DNA of 64,000 bases from Candidatus Avelusimicrobium pullarium (GCA_944323745.1 CALUTQ010000002.1:434001-498000), one strand, 5' to 3'; numbered from the stretch's first letter, positions 26,523 to 34,064 are shown. Program-made: numbers and translations. The notes: a model not told the origin generated them from the letters alone.

Positions 26523-27257
26523 ATGAAAAAGCTGATTATTGCGCTTCTTGCCTTGTTTGCTATCGCCTGTTATGTTTGGTATGACCAAGGACTGCAGGAA
26601 CAAACGGCCCAAACGCTTATTTGGGCCGCCTATGACGGCAATTTGGCCGAGGTCAAGAATGCATTGGAAGATGGCGCCACCCTAAACTGGCTGATGTATA
26701 TTGACGACCCGGAAAGGGACTATCATAACGCCGCAATGACGCCGCTTTTGGCGGCCGCTTCCGGCGGAAATACAAAAATTTTACGCCATTTAATCAAAAA
26801 AATGGGTCAAAACCCCAACCAAACCAATGCGCTGGGCTGGACCCCGCTTTTTGTGGCCACACGCGACGGCCACGCCGAAGCGGCCGCCCAACTGGTGCTG
26901 ATGGGGGCCAACCCCAACGCCGCCACGCAAAACGGCGCCACGGCCCTTATGCTGGCGGTTTTGTCGCCCTTTCCGACGCAAAAACAGCGTCTTTCCTTGT
27001 TGGAATATTTACTCAAAAAAAAGGCGGACCCCAATTTATACACCCGCTGGCAAACCGACGCTTTGTACTATGCACTTACCGCCAATCAAGACCCTGCCGT
27101 CGTCAGTCTGCTGCTTAAATACGGGGCCGACCCCTGCCGCACCTATCAGGGGCAAACGCCAGCAGATTTAGCCCGTAAAAACAAAAACAAGTCCGCTCTT
27201 TTGCCTTTGGTAAACAGCGCACGGCAAGCCTGTCCAAAAGCTTCCGGCACAAAATAA
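26523..27257 (+). CDS. Membrane-anchored ankyrin-repeat protein
   Basis: 244 residues. The N-terminal hydrophobic segment MKKLIIALLALFAIACYVW is either an uncleaved anchor or a weak lipobox (AIAC). Four to five ankyrin units follow, with AMTPLLAAASGG, GWTPLFVATRDGHAEAA, GATALMLAV and YGADPCRTYQGQTPADLA. Ankyrin stacks bind other proteins; the periplasmic partner is unknown. AAGGA precedes the ATG and TATAAT lies about 30 bp upstream, so it has its own promoter. Confidence 0.88.
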   Translation: MKKLIIALLALFAIACYVWYDQGLQEQTAQTLIWAAYDGNLAEVKNALEDGATLNWLMYIDDPERDYHNAAMTPLLAAASGGNTKILRHLIKKMGQNPNQTNALGWTPLFVATRDGHAEAAAQLVLMGANPNAATQNGATALMLAVLSPFPTQKQRLSLLEYLLKKKADPNLYTRWQTDALYYALTANQDPAVVSLLLKYGADPCRTYQGQTPADLARKNKNKSALLPLVNSARQACPKASGTK

Positions 27258-27365
27258 GCACGCAAAACCATTTGCGTTCGTCGGCAAACGACATATCTGG
27301 CGCAACGGTCTTTGTCGTCAAAAGGCCGGTTTTAAGTGCAAAAATTTTATCTGTGCCACCAAAAT

Positions 27366-27397
27366 AAAAAAGCCCGCAGGCTCTCTGCGGGCTTTTT
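27366..27397. terminator. Bidirectional terminator, ankyrin gene / DnaJ-like gene
   Basis: AGCCCGCAG / CTGCGGGCT hairpin with A-rich and T-rich flanks between convergent genes. Confidence 0.85.
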
Positions 27398-27411
27398 AAC
27401 AATACGTTTGA

Positions 27412-28401
27412 TTAGCTGATTTGCGCCAACTTGGTAAACAAATCTTTTTGTTCTTTGGTCAGCGTGCGCGGCACGTCAATAGTCAGCGTAACAAACAGGC
27501 TGCCTTTGCTGTTTAAGCCTTTGCCGCTGAGTTTAAGTTTTTTGCCGTTATGCGTGCCCGCAGGGACTTTTACCTTAACGGGGCCGTCCAGCGTAGGCAC
27601 ATAAATGGTGCCGCCCAAGGCCGCCGTCCACGGCATAAGGGTAACGGGCACGTACAAATCGTCCCCTTCCAAACGGAACGTCAGGTGCGGGCGGATTTTA
27701 ATGGTTAAATACAAATCTCCGTTCCCGCGCGGCGTCGGGTTACCCAAGCCTTTCAGTTTGATGCGCTTTCCTTCGCCCACGCCGGCAGGCAGTTTTACCG
27801 TCACGTTGCGCCCGCCCGGCAAGGTAAGCTGCATTTGTCCGCCGCGGTGTGCGTCTTCCAAGTTCAAGGCCAGTTCAGCGTCCATATCACCGCTGCGTTG
27901 GCTTGTTCCTGCGGTGCGGCGGCCGGTGCCGCCAAAGCCGGAGAAACCGCCCATTCCGCCCATACCGCCAAAAATGCTTTGGAAGAAATCGCTAAAGTCG
28001 GCACCGCCAAAATCACCGCCGCCGTTAGAGCTGAAATTATAATAGGTGTTACCGTTGCCGCCGGCGTATTGCTGATACGCCCCGCCAAACGGGTTGCCAC
28101 CGCCGTAATAAGAGGAAGAAGACCGCGTCCGTCCGCCGGCGGAAGCTCCGCCGCCGCGGGCATAATTTTGGTAGCCTTCCTGCCCGACTTGGTCATAAAT
28201 GGCGCGTTTTTGTTTATCCGAAAGCACCGCATAGGCTTCGTTGACGTCTTTAAATTTTTCCGTCATAGCAGCCTTTTCGCTTTCCGGGTGCAAGTCCGGG
28301 TGGTATTTGCGTGCGGCCACTTTAAACGCCTTTTTAATTTCGGCGTCGGTGGCGTTTTTGTTTACGCCTAAAATTTTATAGTAATCTTTATATTCCGCCA
28401 T
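27412..28401 (-). CDS. cbpA: CbpA-type DnaJ co-chaperone
   Basis: 329 residues. J domain at 1-70 with the HPD signature in KYHPDLHPES, then a Gly/Phe/Ser-rich linker (about 80-165), then two C-terminal substrate-binding beta domains (LPGGRNVTVKLPAGVGEGKR and VKVKVPAGTHNGKKLKLSGK). The CxxCxGxG zinc finger of DnaJ proper is absent, which places it with class B proteins such as CbpA. It stimulates DnaK ATPase and holds unfolded clients. AAGGGGG precedes the ATG; no heat-shock element is obvious. Confidence 0.93.
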   Translation of the reverse strand: MAEYKDYYKILGVNKNATDAEIKKAFKVAARKYHPDLHPESEKAAMTEKFKDVNEAYAVLSDKQKRAIYDQVGQEGYQNYARGGGASAGGRTRSSSSYYGGGNPFGGAYQQYAGGNGNTYYNFSSNGGGDFGGADFSDFFQSIFGGMGGMGGFSGFGGTGRRTAGTSQRSGDMDAELALNLEDAHRGGQMQLTLPGGRNVTVKLPAGVGEGKRIKLKGLGNPTPRGNGDLYLTIKIRPHLTFRLEGDDLYVPVTLMPWTAALGGTIYVPTLDGPVKVKVPAGTHNGKKLKLSGKGLNSKGSLFVTLTIDVPRTLTKEQKDLFTKLAQIS

Positions 28402-28450
28402 AGTTTCCCCCTTCTGTTTCCCATTTTATATAATTTCCGTGGGGGTTACA

Positions 28451-29782
28451 ATGTTACTGGGAACCGGAAAAGGCAACAGCAAAACACCGCTTCGGCTGCT
28501 GTGGACGGCCGAGGGAACATCTTCTTTAGTCAACCAGTTTATGCAGCTTTTGCTGCCTTGGTACGTGCTGAGCACTACCGGCAGCCTGATGTGGACGGGC
28601 TTTGTGGCGTTTTGCTCCCTGCTGCCCAACGTTTTTTCTTCCCTTTTTGGCGGACAGGTTATAGACCGTTTGGGCCGTTCCAAAACAATGCTGGGCTGCG
28701 AACTGACACAGTTTATTTTGCTGGCTTGCATTCCGGTGTTAATTATTTGGAAGGCGGACTATCCGTGGCTTATCGGCCTGATTATTTTTATCACTTCTAT
28801 TTTTGACGCACCCGGCCAGCTGGCGCGCACGGCGCTGGCACCCACATTCTCACGCTATGCCGAGGTGCCCCTTTCGCGCGCCACCGGCGTGGTGGAAGCT
28901 TTAGACGGCATTATGGCCGTTGTCGGGCCGCTTGCGGGCGGACTGCTGATTGCCGCGGCCGGGCTCTACAGCGCTTGGCTGGCGGTGGCGGCAATGTGCT
29001 TGGTCATCGTGCTTTTAAGCCTTAAAATTTACAGCCGACGCAACAAACGTTTGGTGCCCAACGCCACCACCTTCCGCCAAGCAGGGCAACTGCTTAAGCA
29101 AGACGGCGTGCTGCGGCAAAGCATTTTGTTTACAATGCCCTTTTTTATTTTGGGTCAATCGTGGGAGCTGCTGCTGGTGCCGGGATACATTTACCAGCAC
29201 GGCTACGGCTCTGTTTATTTGGGTTTGCTGGGGGCCTCGTTTGGCTTGGGGGCATTTATCGGGGCTTTGCATTTTGCCAATGCGGCGCGCAAATTTAAAT
29301 TTTTCACCCTGCTTACGGCCAACTATTTAGCCTATTTGCTTTCCGTTTTAGTGCTTTATTTAAACCTGCCAAAACCGCTGGTGCTGGGGGCCACCGTGGT
29401 GTGCGGGGTGCCGTTTGGCGCGTTTTCGGCTATGATTTCCACCCTCATTTTATTGCGCGCGCCAGAAGACATACGCGGCAAAATATTGGGGCTTTTTGGT
29501 ACGGCATCTTATACGATAGAAAGTTTATGCGTGCTGCTTATCGCCGTATTAATGCACTTTTGGGGACTGCAAAACGCGCTGTATATTATTGCATTGATTT
29601 TTGGCGGTCTGGTGCTGTGGAGCATATGGGCCCGAAAAGAAAGCGACTTTTGGGCCGCTACCGCCGGCCGTGCCCCGCTGCCGGCTTCTGCACCGAAACG
29701 GAAAAAGAAACAACAAATGCTTTTGGAATATAAGCCCGCCGTGCAGGTGCGCCGCACGGGGCACTTTACGCAAACCAAATAG
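28451..29782 (+). CDS. MFS transporter (MFS_3-like exporter)
   Basis: 443 residues with about 11-12 hydrophobic helices. The helix 2-3 loop motif appears as FGGQVIDRLGRSKTML, and helix 4 contains DAPGQLARTALAPTFSRYA, both usual in the enterobactin-exporter-like branch. Substrate unknown. The C terminus is a basic tail (KRKKKQQ). TATAAT at 28429-28434 puts the transcript start near 28441, so I prefer the ATG at 28451 with GTGGGGG just upstream; a GTG at 28439 would lie at or before the transcript start. Confidence 0.88.
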   Translation: MLLGTGKGNSKTPLRLLWTAEGTSSLVNQFMQLLLPWYVLSTTGSLMWTGFVAFCSLLPNVFSSLFGGQVIDRLGRSKTMLGCELTQFILLACIPVLIIWKADYPWLIGLIIFITSIFDAPGQLARTALAPTFSRYAEVPLSRATGVVEALDGIMAVVGPLAGGLLIAAAGLYSAWLAVAAMCLVIVLLSLKIYSRRNKRLVPNATTFRQAGQLLKQDGVLRQSILFTMPFFILGQSWELLLVPGYIYQHGYGSVYLGLLGASFGLGAFIGALHFANAARKFKFFTLLTANYLAYLLSVLVLYLNLPKPLVLGATVVCGVPFGAFSAMISTLILLRAPEDIRGKILGLFGTASYTIESLCVLLIAVLMHFWGLQNALYIIALIFGGLVLWSIWARKESDFWAATAGRAPLPASAPKRKKKQQMLLEYKPAVQVRRTGHFTQTK

Positions 29783-29857
29783 ACGCCTGAAAACAAAACT
29801 ATTTACAAAGCATTTTTTTTTAAGTAAAATAAATATGTCGGAAGTAAACAGATTTAT

Positions 29858-29929
29858 TCCCCGATAGCTCAATGGTGGAGCGACCGGCTGTTAACCGGTA
29901 GGTTGTAGGTTCGAGTCCTACTCGGGGAG
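29858..29929 (+). tRNA. tRNA-Asn (anticodon GUU)
   Basis: Acceptor TCCCCGA pairs with TCGGGGA, the anticodon stem CCGGC/ACCGG frames loop TGTTAA with GTT, and the T-arm reads GGTTCGAGTCC. The 72 nt end in discriminator G; unlike the tRNA-Val here, CCA is not encoded. The phage/toxin island starts just downstream. Confidence 0.95.
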
Positions 29930-29941
29930 CTCTTACAATAC

Positions 29942-29974
29942 AAGCCCCTTTTTACAATAGAAGGGGCTTTTTTA
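29942..29974 (+). terminator. Terminator of tRNA-Asn
   Basis: AGCCCCTT / AAGGGGCT hairpin followed by TTTTTT directly after the tRNA. Confidence 0.9.
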
Positions 29975-30066
29975 TGCCCATTTTCCCTATACAGAAGGGG
30001 AATAAAAAGGAAATAATGCGAAACGTGTGGAATGCTTTTTTTGCTAAAAAAACGCTACCAAAAAAG

Positions 30067-30789
30067 CTACCGATTTTTTACAGCTATATCCATATTTTTA
30101 CGCAACGCAAATTCTTCCTTCTTCCCTTTATTCCAGTTTTGCACCGGGCGCAAATAGCCCACCACGCGGCTGTAAACCTCGCATTTTGTGCCGTGGCACG
30201 CGGCCTGCTCTTCCTTGTACTTTGTCATCTGGCCCTGATAATAATTGTCATAAATGTCCGTGCTGCCCTGCGCGCTCGATCCGGTGTAGCCATTCAACGG
30301 GTTAAACGCACTAAAAATGCCCAAATTGTTTTGAATTTCCTGGTTGCGCGCCTGCTGCCCGGCCTGCTGCGCCTGATACATTGCCTGTTGGCGGGCGTCG
30401 TTTTGCGTTTGGGCCATATCGCTCATCGCGCGGGAATACGCTTCACTTCCCACGGGTATGCCCTGGTTTACCAGCCTGTCCTGCAAGTTATTGCTTTGCC
30501 GTTCAAATATCGGTTCATATCGGTCGGAAAACGCATTGTACACGCTCTCGGCCGCCTGTTTGTCCGCATTCGTGCCGCCAAAAAGGTTGCCCAAAACGCC
30601 CTGCAATTGGCTGCCATAGTTGGTGTTTAACGTATTGGTGTTGGGGTCCCACTGCAAGCCGGCCAGACCGTTATTGACGTTGTAGCGCCCCTGATTTAAA
30701 GTCCACTGATACGTTTTCTTCGCTTCGTTCATATCATAGGTGGGCACGTCTCCGCCGCCCCCGCCAAACAAATTTCCCAAAAAGCCCAT
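30067..30789 (-). CDS. Phage virion-like protein with an NrdD glycyl-radical-like C-terminal tail
   Basis: 240 residues. It starts MGFLGNLFGGGGG. The middle (about 85-145) carries RYEPIFERQSNNLQDRLVNQ, GIPVGSEAYSRAMSD and a Gln/Ala-rich helix, a pattern I associate with internal or tail proteins of short-tailed phages. From residue 198 the sequence changes: C198, C203, then EVYSRVVGYLRPVQNWNKGK and EEF. This matches the C terminus of anaerobic ribonucleotide reductase NrdD, where RVxGY holds the radical glycine; the equivalent here is G211. No other NrdD sequence is present. AAGGAGG precedes the ATG. It may be a functional fusion, a spare-part radical domain, or a recombination scar. Confidence 0.7.
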   Translation of the reverse strand: MGFLGNLFGGGGGDVPTYDMNEAKKTYQWTLNQGRYNVNNGLAGLQWDPNTNTLNTNYGSQLQGVLGNLFGGTNADKQAAESVYNAFSDRYEPIFERQSNNLQDRLVNQGIPVGSEAYSRAMSDMAQTQNDARQQAMYQAQQAGQQARNQEIQNNLGIFSAFNPLNGYTGSSAQGSTDIYDNYYQGQMTKYKEEQAACHGTKCEVYSRVVGYLRPVQNWNKGKKEEFALRKNMDIAVKNR

Positions 30790-30862
30790 TTTCTGCCTCC
30801 TTTTCTGTTTTTTCCGTCTAAAAATACTTGACTTTTCGCCATTTTTTGCCTATACTGTTTTT

Positions 30863-30917
30863 AGGGATTTCTTAAGCCAGTCTGCATCACTGGTGCAAGA
30901 AATCTCTTCTTTTTTTA
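30863..30917 (+). ncRNA. Hairpin RNA cassette R1
   Basis: Promoter TTGACT (30828-30833), 17-bp spacer, TATACT (30851-30856); +1 is A30863. The outer stem includes GATTTCTT (30866-30873) / AAGAAATC (30897-30904), the inner stem CCAGT (30877-30881) / ACTGG (30889-30893), and a T-run ends it. The next bases encode, on the minus strand, only the last codons of a toxin-like module (RLGIDIKQL, stop). Confidence 0.7.
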
Positions 30918-30958
30918 TAGTTGTTTTATATCTATCCCTAACCGCTCGGTTTTACTGA
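30918..30958 (-). pseudogene. Remnant of a toxin-like C terminus (last codons only)
   Basis: Read on the minus strand, this stretch ends TERLGIDIKQL and a stop codon next to the T-run of cassette R1. It aligns with the C termini AKRLGIDISKL (gene ending 31799) and AKRLGIKIPK (gene ending 31037). Everything upstream of these codons has been replaced by the promoter of cassette R2. Confidence 0.6.
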
Positions 30959-30994
30959 TTTGACAAAGCGCCTTATCTCCGCTATACTATACTT

Positions 30995-31043
30995 AGGCGC
31001 CCAAAGCGGGTCTTGATCACCCGTGTAGGGTGCCCTTTATTTT
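30995..31043 (+). ncRNA. Hairpin RNA cassette R2
   Basis: Promoter TTGACA (30960-30965), 17 bp, TATACT (30983-30988); +1 is A30995. Outer stem GGCGCCC (30996-31002) / GGGTGCC (31028-31034), inner stem GCGGGT (31006-31011) / ACCCGT (31019-31024), then TTTATTTT. Its T-run overlaps the stop codon of the convergent toxin-like gene at 31037. Confidence 0.72.
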
Positions 31044-31627
31044 GGTATTTTTATTCCTAATCTTTTTGCCACCTCTGGATGTTCAACTAAATACTTCGCT
31101 ACATTCGAATTGACATTGTAGAGCACCCGTCCTGTTTCGTCTTCCGCCACCTGTATACCGCGATTATCTTTTTCAAACCAGTGAAACTTTTCAAAATCGT
31201 CCTCGCGTCCTTTTAAACGGGGTTGAATATGGTGTTTCCCCGTGGCATAAATATCCGGCACGTCAGGCAACATATCATAATTTTCCCGTTTGTTAAATTC
31301 TTTTATTTTCTTCCAACTTTTGCCCGTTACCGCCGCATCAGGGTGCCCTTCTCTTTTCAGCGGTCCGCGCGCACGCAAAGCGTTAAACTGTTCTTTGCCA
31401 TATCGCAAATCTTCCTGCCATTGCGCCCTGCTGCGTTTTGGATATTGTGCCCGTACAGCTGCCGCCTTGGCAGGCGCTTGCCTAGGTTTGAGCCGAAAGG
31501 GCCTCTCTAGCATTTTCAGCAGGCCGCTCATTTTTAAGGCTTTGCCCACAACGGCCTCCAGCAGTATATTGCCCGCCATTTCTGCCGCAAACGCCCCATA
31601 CGGGTTTTCATAACGCACGTCGCGCAA
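31037..31627 (-). CDS. Toxin-like C-terminal module, likely frameshifted from its N-terminal part
   Basis: About 196 residues if read from the first in-frame start. No family recognised. The N-terminal part has a short hydrophobic stretch (AFAAEMAGNILLEAVVGKAL); the C-terminal 85 residues contain YDMLPDVPDIYATGKHHIQP, FHWFEKDNRG and LYNVNSNVAKYLVEHPEVA. The C-terminal part recurs in the next two minus-strand fragments, as expected for exchangeable C-terminal effector domains. Upstream, at 31628-31680, lies a second copy of the virion-protein start (MGFLGNLFGGGGG) in a different frame, so the original fusion appears broken by a frameshift. Toxin activity is inferred from context only. Confidence 0.5.
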   Translation of the reverse strand: MRDVRYENPYGAFAAEMAGNILLEAVVGKALKMSGLLKMLERPFRLKPRQAPAKAAAVRAQYPKRSRAQWQEDLRYGKEQFNALRARGPLKREGHPDAAVTGKSWKKIKEFNKRENYDMLPDVPDIYATGKHHIQPRLKGREDDFEKFHWFEKDNRGIQVAEDETGRVLYNVNSNVAKYLVEHPEVAKRLGIKIPK

Positions 31628-31644
31628 ACCTTGCTTAAAGGCCC

Positions 31645-31680
31645 GCCGCCCCCGCCAAACAAATTTCCCAAAAAGCCCAT
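31645..31680 (-). pseudogene. Duplicated 5' end of the virion-like gene
   Basis: This segment and the adjoining upstream DNA to about 31741 repeat 30753-30850 with few differences, including the ribosome site, ATG at 31680 and the codons for MGFLGNLFGGGGG. The frame does not continue into the toxin-like gene that follows. Confidence 0.7.
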
Positions 31681-31753
31681 TTTCTGCCTCCTTTTCTGTT
31701 TTTCCCGTCTAAAAATACTTGACTTTTCGCCATTTTTGGCTTATATTATTTAT

Positions 31754-31800
31754 AGGAGCACAAGTGCGTCTGAACACGCATACGTGTTCCTTCTTTTTTT
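31754..31800 (+). ncRNA. Hairpin RNA cassette R3
   Basis: Promoter TTGACT (31719-31724), 17 bp, TATATT (31742-31747); +1 is A31754. Outer stem GGAGCAC (31755-31761) / GTGTTCC (31784-31790), inner stem GTGCGT (31764-31769) / ACGCAT (31776-31781), then a T-run ending at the stop codon of the convergent gene at 31799. Confidence 0.72.
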
Positions 31801-32053
31801 ACAACTTACTTATATCTATTCCTAACCTTTTTGCCACCTCTGGATGTTCAACTAAATACTTCGCTACATTCGAATTGACATTGTAGAGCACCCGTCCTGT
31901 TTCGTCTTCCGCCACCTGTACCCCTCGGTTACCCTTCTGAAACCAGTGGAACTGCTGCAAATCGTCACTTCTGCCTTTGTATAGTCCGCGAGGAGGGTAA
32001 TATGTGCCGGTCGCATAAATATCCGGGACATCAGGTAACATATCGTATTTTTC
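31799..32053 (-). pseudogene. Orphan toxin-like C-terminal module
   Basis: The frame is open to 32116, but only from YDMLPDVPDIYATG onward does it match the module ending at 31037 (FHWFQKGNRGVQV, LYNVNSNVAKYLVEHPEVA). Residues before that are antisense to the promoter of cassette R4 and are not coding. The junction falls at TTTTCCCGT, which also occurs in the intact module (31281-31289) and in the promoter region at 31700, pointing to a deletion by short homology. Confidence 0.6.
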
Positions 32054-32101
32054 CCGTCTAAAAATCTTGACTTTTCGCCATTTTTGGCCTATACTGTTTT
32101 T

Positions 32102-32157
32102 AGGGATACCTCCCAAGGCTACAACCCTTGGGACACGCAGGTATCCCTTTTTTATTT
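32102..32157 (+). ncRNA. Hairpin RNA cassette R4
   Basis: Promoter TTGACT (32067-32072), 17 bp, TATACT (32090-32095); +1 is A32102. Outer stem GGGATACCT (32103-32111) / AGGTATCCC (32139-32147), inner stem CCCAAGG (32112-32118) / CCTTGGG (32126-32132), T6. The T-run touches the stop codon of the convergent fragment at 32152. Confidence 0.74.
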
Positions 32158-32388
32158 GTTTATTTTGTTTATATGTTCCAACAACTCGCGCATTTCCGGA
32201 TGTTTCATCAAATACTCTTCTACATCCGCGTTTACATTGTATAAAGCACGACCGTTGGGGCCTTCCCCCACCTGAATTCCTTGGTTTCCCTTTTGTGCCG
32301 CTCCGGCCACGCTGGCGGCGTTGTCATCGCCTATCGCGCTCCAAAGCGGCCGTCCGTACTTTATCAAAGCTTCTGCCAAATCTCCCAT
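32152..32388 (-). CDS. Small toxin-like module, third relative
   Basis: 78 residues: MGDLAEALIKYGRPLWSAIG then KGNQGIQVGEGPNGRALYNV and NADVEEYLMKHPEMRELLEH. The second half aligns with the C termini of the two preceding modules, but the first half differs. It may be a trimmed effector domain or a short independent protein. GGACTTATG context gives a weak ribosome site. No function can be assigned. Confidence 0.45.
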   Translation of the reverse strand: MGDLAEALIKYGRPLWSAIGDDNAASVAGAAQKGNQGIQVGEGPNGRALYNVNADVEEYLMKHPEMRELLEHINKINK

Positions 32389-32400
32389 AAGTCCGTTCCT

Positions 32401-32709
32401 TTATGCCAAGTTTTTGCTTTGTTCAAAAAATACGTCATAACCCAAAATTTTGGCTTCGCTGTTGTTGGTGGTGCCGCTTACGCCAAAACTAAAATACATT
32501 CCCTGGCTCATTCTTGGGATAATGCGTTTTTTTACCGCGGCCGCCAGCGTGTAGCCTTTGCGTGTGCACAGGCTGCCGCCCTGCACCACCATATTTTCCA
32601 GCACGCGGGCAAAACGCGGGTCCATACCCACCAAATTATCGCGTGTGTTCCAGCCAAACACGGGGGCAGCAAAAGCGGCGTTTCTGCGGTGCCTTCTTTG
32701 TCGCGCAAG
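32401..32709 (-). pseudogene. Internally deleted phage structural protein
   Basis: On the minus strand the frame reads RRNAAFAAPVFGWNTRDNLV, GMDPRFARVLENMVVQGG and RKGYT, close to the GWNARD...M.P..A..L.N...RKGY start I recall from virion structural proteins of short-tailed phages. After KKR it jumps to a different-looking C terminus (MYFSFGVSGTTNNSEAKILG). Typical relatives are several hundred residues, so most of the gene is missing. Confidence 0.55.
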
Positions 32710-32791
32710 GGGTAATTTGAAGCAGTAGTTTAAGTAATTTATTCATATCGTTTCCCTTGAAAAATACGTACTTTTTCGCTATACTGTTTAT

Positions 32792-32917
32792 GAGAGAAGG
32801 TCGCGCTTTGGGCGTTACAGCCGGGGATAATCAAATATTTGATTATTGCATGGCCTCTGCCTTTTCTCTATGTTACCTACGGGTTCGGCTTTTGCTCCTC
32901 GTAGGTTTTATTTTTTT
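32792..32917 (+). ncRNA. Hairpin RNA cassette R5 (long form)
   Basis: Promoter TTGAAA (32757-32762), 17 bp, TATACT (32780-32785). Outer stem AGAGAAGG (32793-32800) / CCTTTTCTCT (32860-32869) with inner hairpin TAATCAAATATTTGATTA (32828-32845). A second hairpin ACCTACG (32875-32881) / CGTAGGT (32900-32906) and a T-run follow. The terminator overlaps the stop codon of the PBECR-like gene at 32908. Confidence 0.65.
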
Positions 32918-33447
32918 ATATACATTAGCTGCGTTATTAACTTTGGGGGTTTTGTCTTTGTAATAGCCTCTAGATAAAAATATTTTTTATTCCCTATTTT
33001 CTTTTCATAGACCAAAACTTTAAGCCTCTGCTTAACCGTTACCTGCTTTGAAAGCGTTAAACGATCATAGCCTCTTACAATTCTCGGAATTAAGGCAATA
33101 TCTTTTTTGGTTAACAATGCCTGTCCGCGTTTTTTCTCTGCGGCTAAGTTTTGACCATGCTGTTTATAAGCATGTCTTACGCCGCTGGGCGTTATTGTAT
33201 GTTTGGCTCCTTTTAAATTTAACCCGCTAATCCGGCGTAATTGAGCGACTTCTTTTCCTTTTACGGTTTGAAAAGCAAGAGCCTTTGATTTAGCGTGTTT
33301 ACCTGCTTTTACTTCTTCAAAAAGGTTTTCTGCTTTCGTAACAAACGTAGGGCTTACTTTGCGGATATTTGCTTGATAAGCCGCTTCGTCTGTATCTATA
33401 TTTTCATCTTCCAGCCACTCTATGCCGCATTGGCAACCCCAGCGCAA
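32908..33447 (-). CDS. PBECR-type phage toxin nuclease domain protein
   Basis: 179 residues. The C-terminal half resembles the PBECR group (phage Barnase-EndoU-ColicinE5/D-RelE-like nucleases) found as toxin tips of phage MuF proteins: TITPSGVRHAYKQHGQN, LLTKKDIALIPRIVRGYDR, LVYEKKIGNKKYFYLEAITK and a final LITQLMYIKK. The His pair (H119-like position and KQHG) fits an RNase-type site. The N-terminal part (KVSPTFVTKAENLFEEVKAG) looks like a MuF-toxin linker, and no upstream MuF body is present, so it is an orphan tip. The family call is from memory of motifs. No immunity-protein gene follows its stop; cassette R5 converges on it instead. Confidence 0.62.
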   Translation of the reverse strand: MRWGCQCGIEWLEDENIDTDEAAYQANIRKVSPTFVTKAENLFEEVKAGKHAKSKALAFQTVKGKEVAQLRRISGLNLKGAKHTITPSGVRHAYKQHGQNLAAEKKRGQALLTKKDIALIPRIVRGYDRLTLSKQVTVKQRLKVLVYEKKIGNKKYFYLEAITKTKPPKLITQLMYIKK

Positions 33448-33452
33448 GTGAC

Positions 33453-33511
33453 CGCTGCAGCAAAATCAAAAGTCTTTCAATGCCCGAAAATTATTTTTGG
33501 CCCGCTTGTTT
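33453..33511 (+). repeat. Direct repeat upstream of cassettes R6 and R7, copy 1
   Basis: About 60 bp from CGCTGCAGCAAAATC through CCCGCTTGTTT recurs at 34065-34123 with a one- or two-base indel. Each copy ends in the -35 of a hairpin RNA cassette. Confidence 0.8.
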
Positions 33512-33540
33512 TTCTTTTGATTATTGGCTATACTATTTTT

Positions 33541-33649
33541 AGGCATACTCTTTCCGCAGGGGTTGTAACCCACGACAGAGGTGCCGTTTATAGAACTTCC
33601 ATTGAACGCGGATTGTGACCGCGGTAAACCTTGGAAGTTCTTTTTATTT
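33541..33649 (+). ncRNA. Hairpin RNA cassette R6 (two hairpins)
   Basis: Promoter TTGTTT (33506-33511), 17 bp, TATACT (33529-33534); +1 is A33541. The first hairpin is closed by GGCA/TGCC around GGGTTGTAACCC. The second has outer stem AGAACTTCCA (33592-33601) / TGGAAGTTCT (33632-33641) and inner stem CGCGG (33607-33611) / CCGCG (33619-33623) with loop ATTGTGA, then T5. Confidence 0.68.
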
Positions 33650-34064
33650 CTATCATTTTCTATTTACGTTGTTATGCTGCCGAACAGGGGACTAATCATC
33701 ACGCGCATAAACTTCCGCATAGAAAACGCCTTGACGTGCATCGTGGGGTGAGTAGAGCCTCTTTTCGGAAAATTCCGCTGCGATGTCCTTGGGGCATATC
33801 CGGGACTAATTTTCCGGAAAAATAAATAATATTTTTTGCAGAAATTCTTCTGCATTCAGGTTTATATTGCGCAGTTTCCTATATCGCGGCGTGTTTTTCA
33901 TACGAAGAAACATTGCCTTTCTTCCTGTGGGGAAGGGCTCCTCTTTTGATACGAACTCCAAAAGGTAAAGTCATTGCTGCGCTGGCAAAATGGGGAGAAC
34001 ACTACCGCAGTGCCGTTGAAAAAACACACAATAAAACATAATTATTTCTTCCGGCGTAAACGGC
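33650..34064. other. Gene-poor stretch with gene fragments
   Basis: No complete gene. On the minus strand near 33693-33810 a fragment reads EFSEKRLYSPHDARQGVFYA and EVYARDD before a stop. On the plus strand about 33834-34035 is an open frame without a start codon ending KGKVIAALAKWGEHYRSAVE. Both look like broken coding sequence. 34010-34055 resembles 34664-34705 (imperfect direct repeat). Confidence 0.4.

Noticed and set aside
29858-29929. A duplicated tRNA-Asn 3' end marking an attachment site at the right side of the island
   Set aside because: I looked for the GGTTCGAGTCCTACTCGGGG end through about 35 kb and found no second copy.
31799-32116. A full-length 105-residue gene starting MGGIPKNSIGQKW
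   Set aside because: Its first 20 or so residues are antisense to the promoter and inner stem of cassette R4; only the part from YDMLPDV onward matches a sister module.
33664-33855. A 63-residue minus-strand frame ending FGSITT
   Set aside because: Composition is unlike the neighbouring genes. Another frame of the same strand (RLYSPHDARQGVFYAEVYA) looks more protein-like, so I list the stretch only as fragments.
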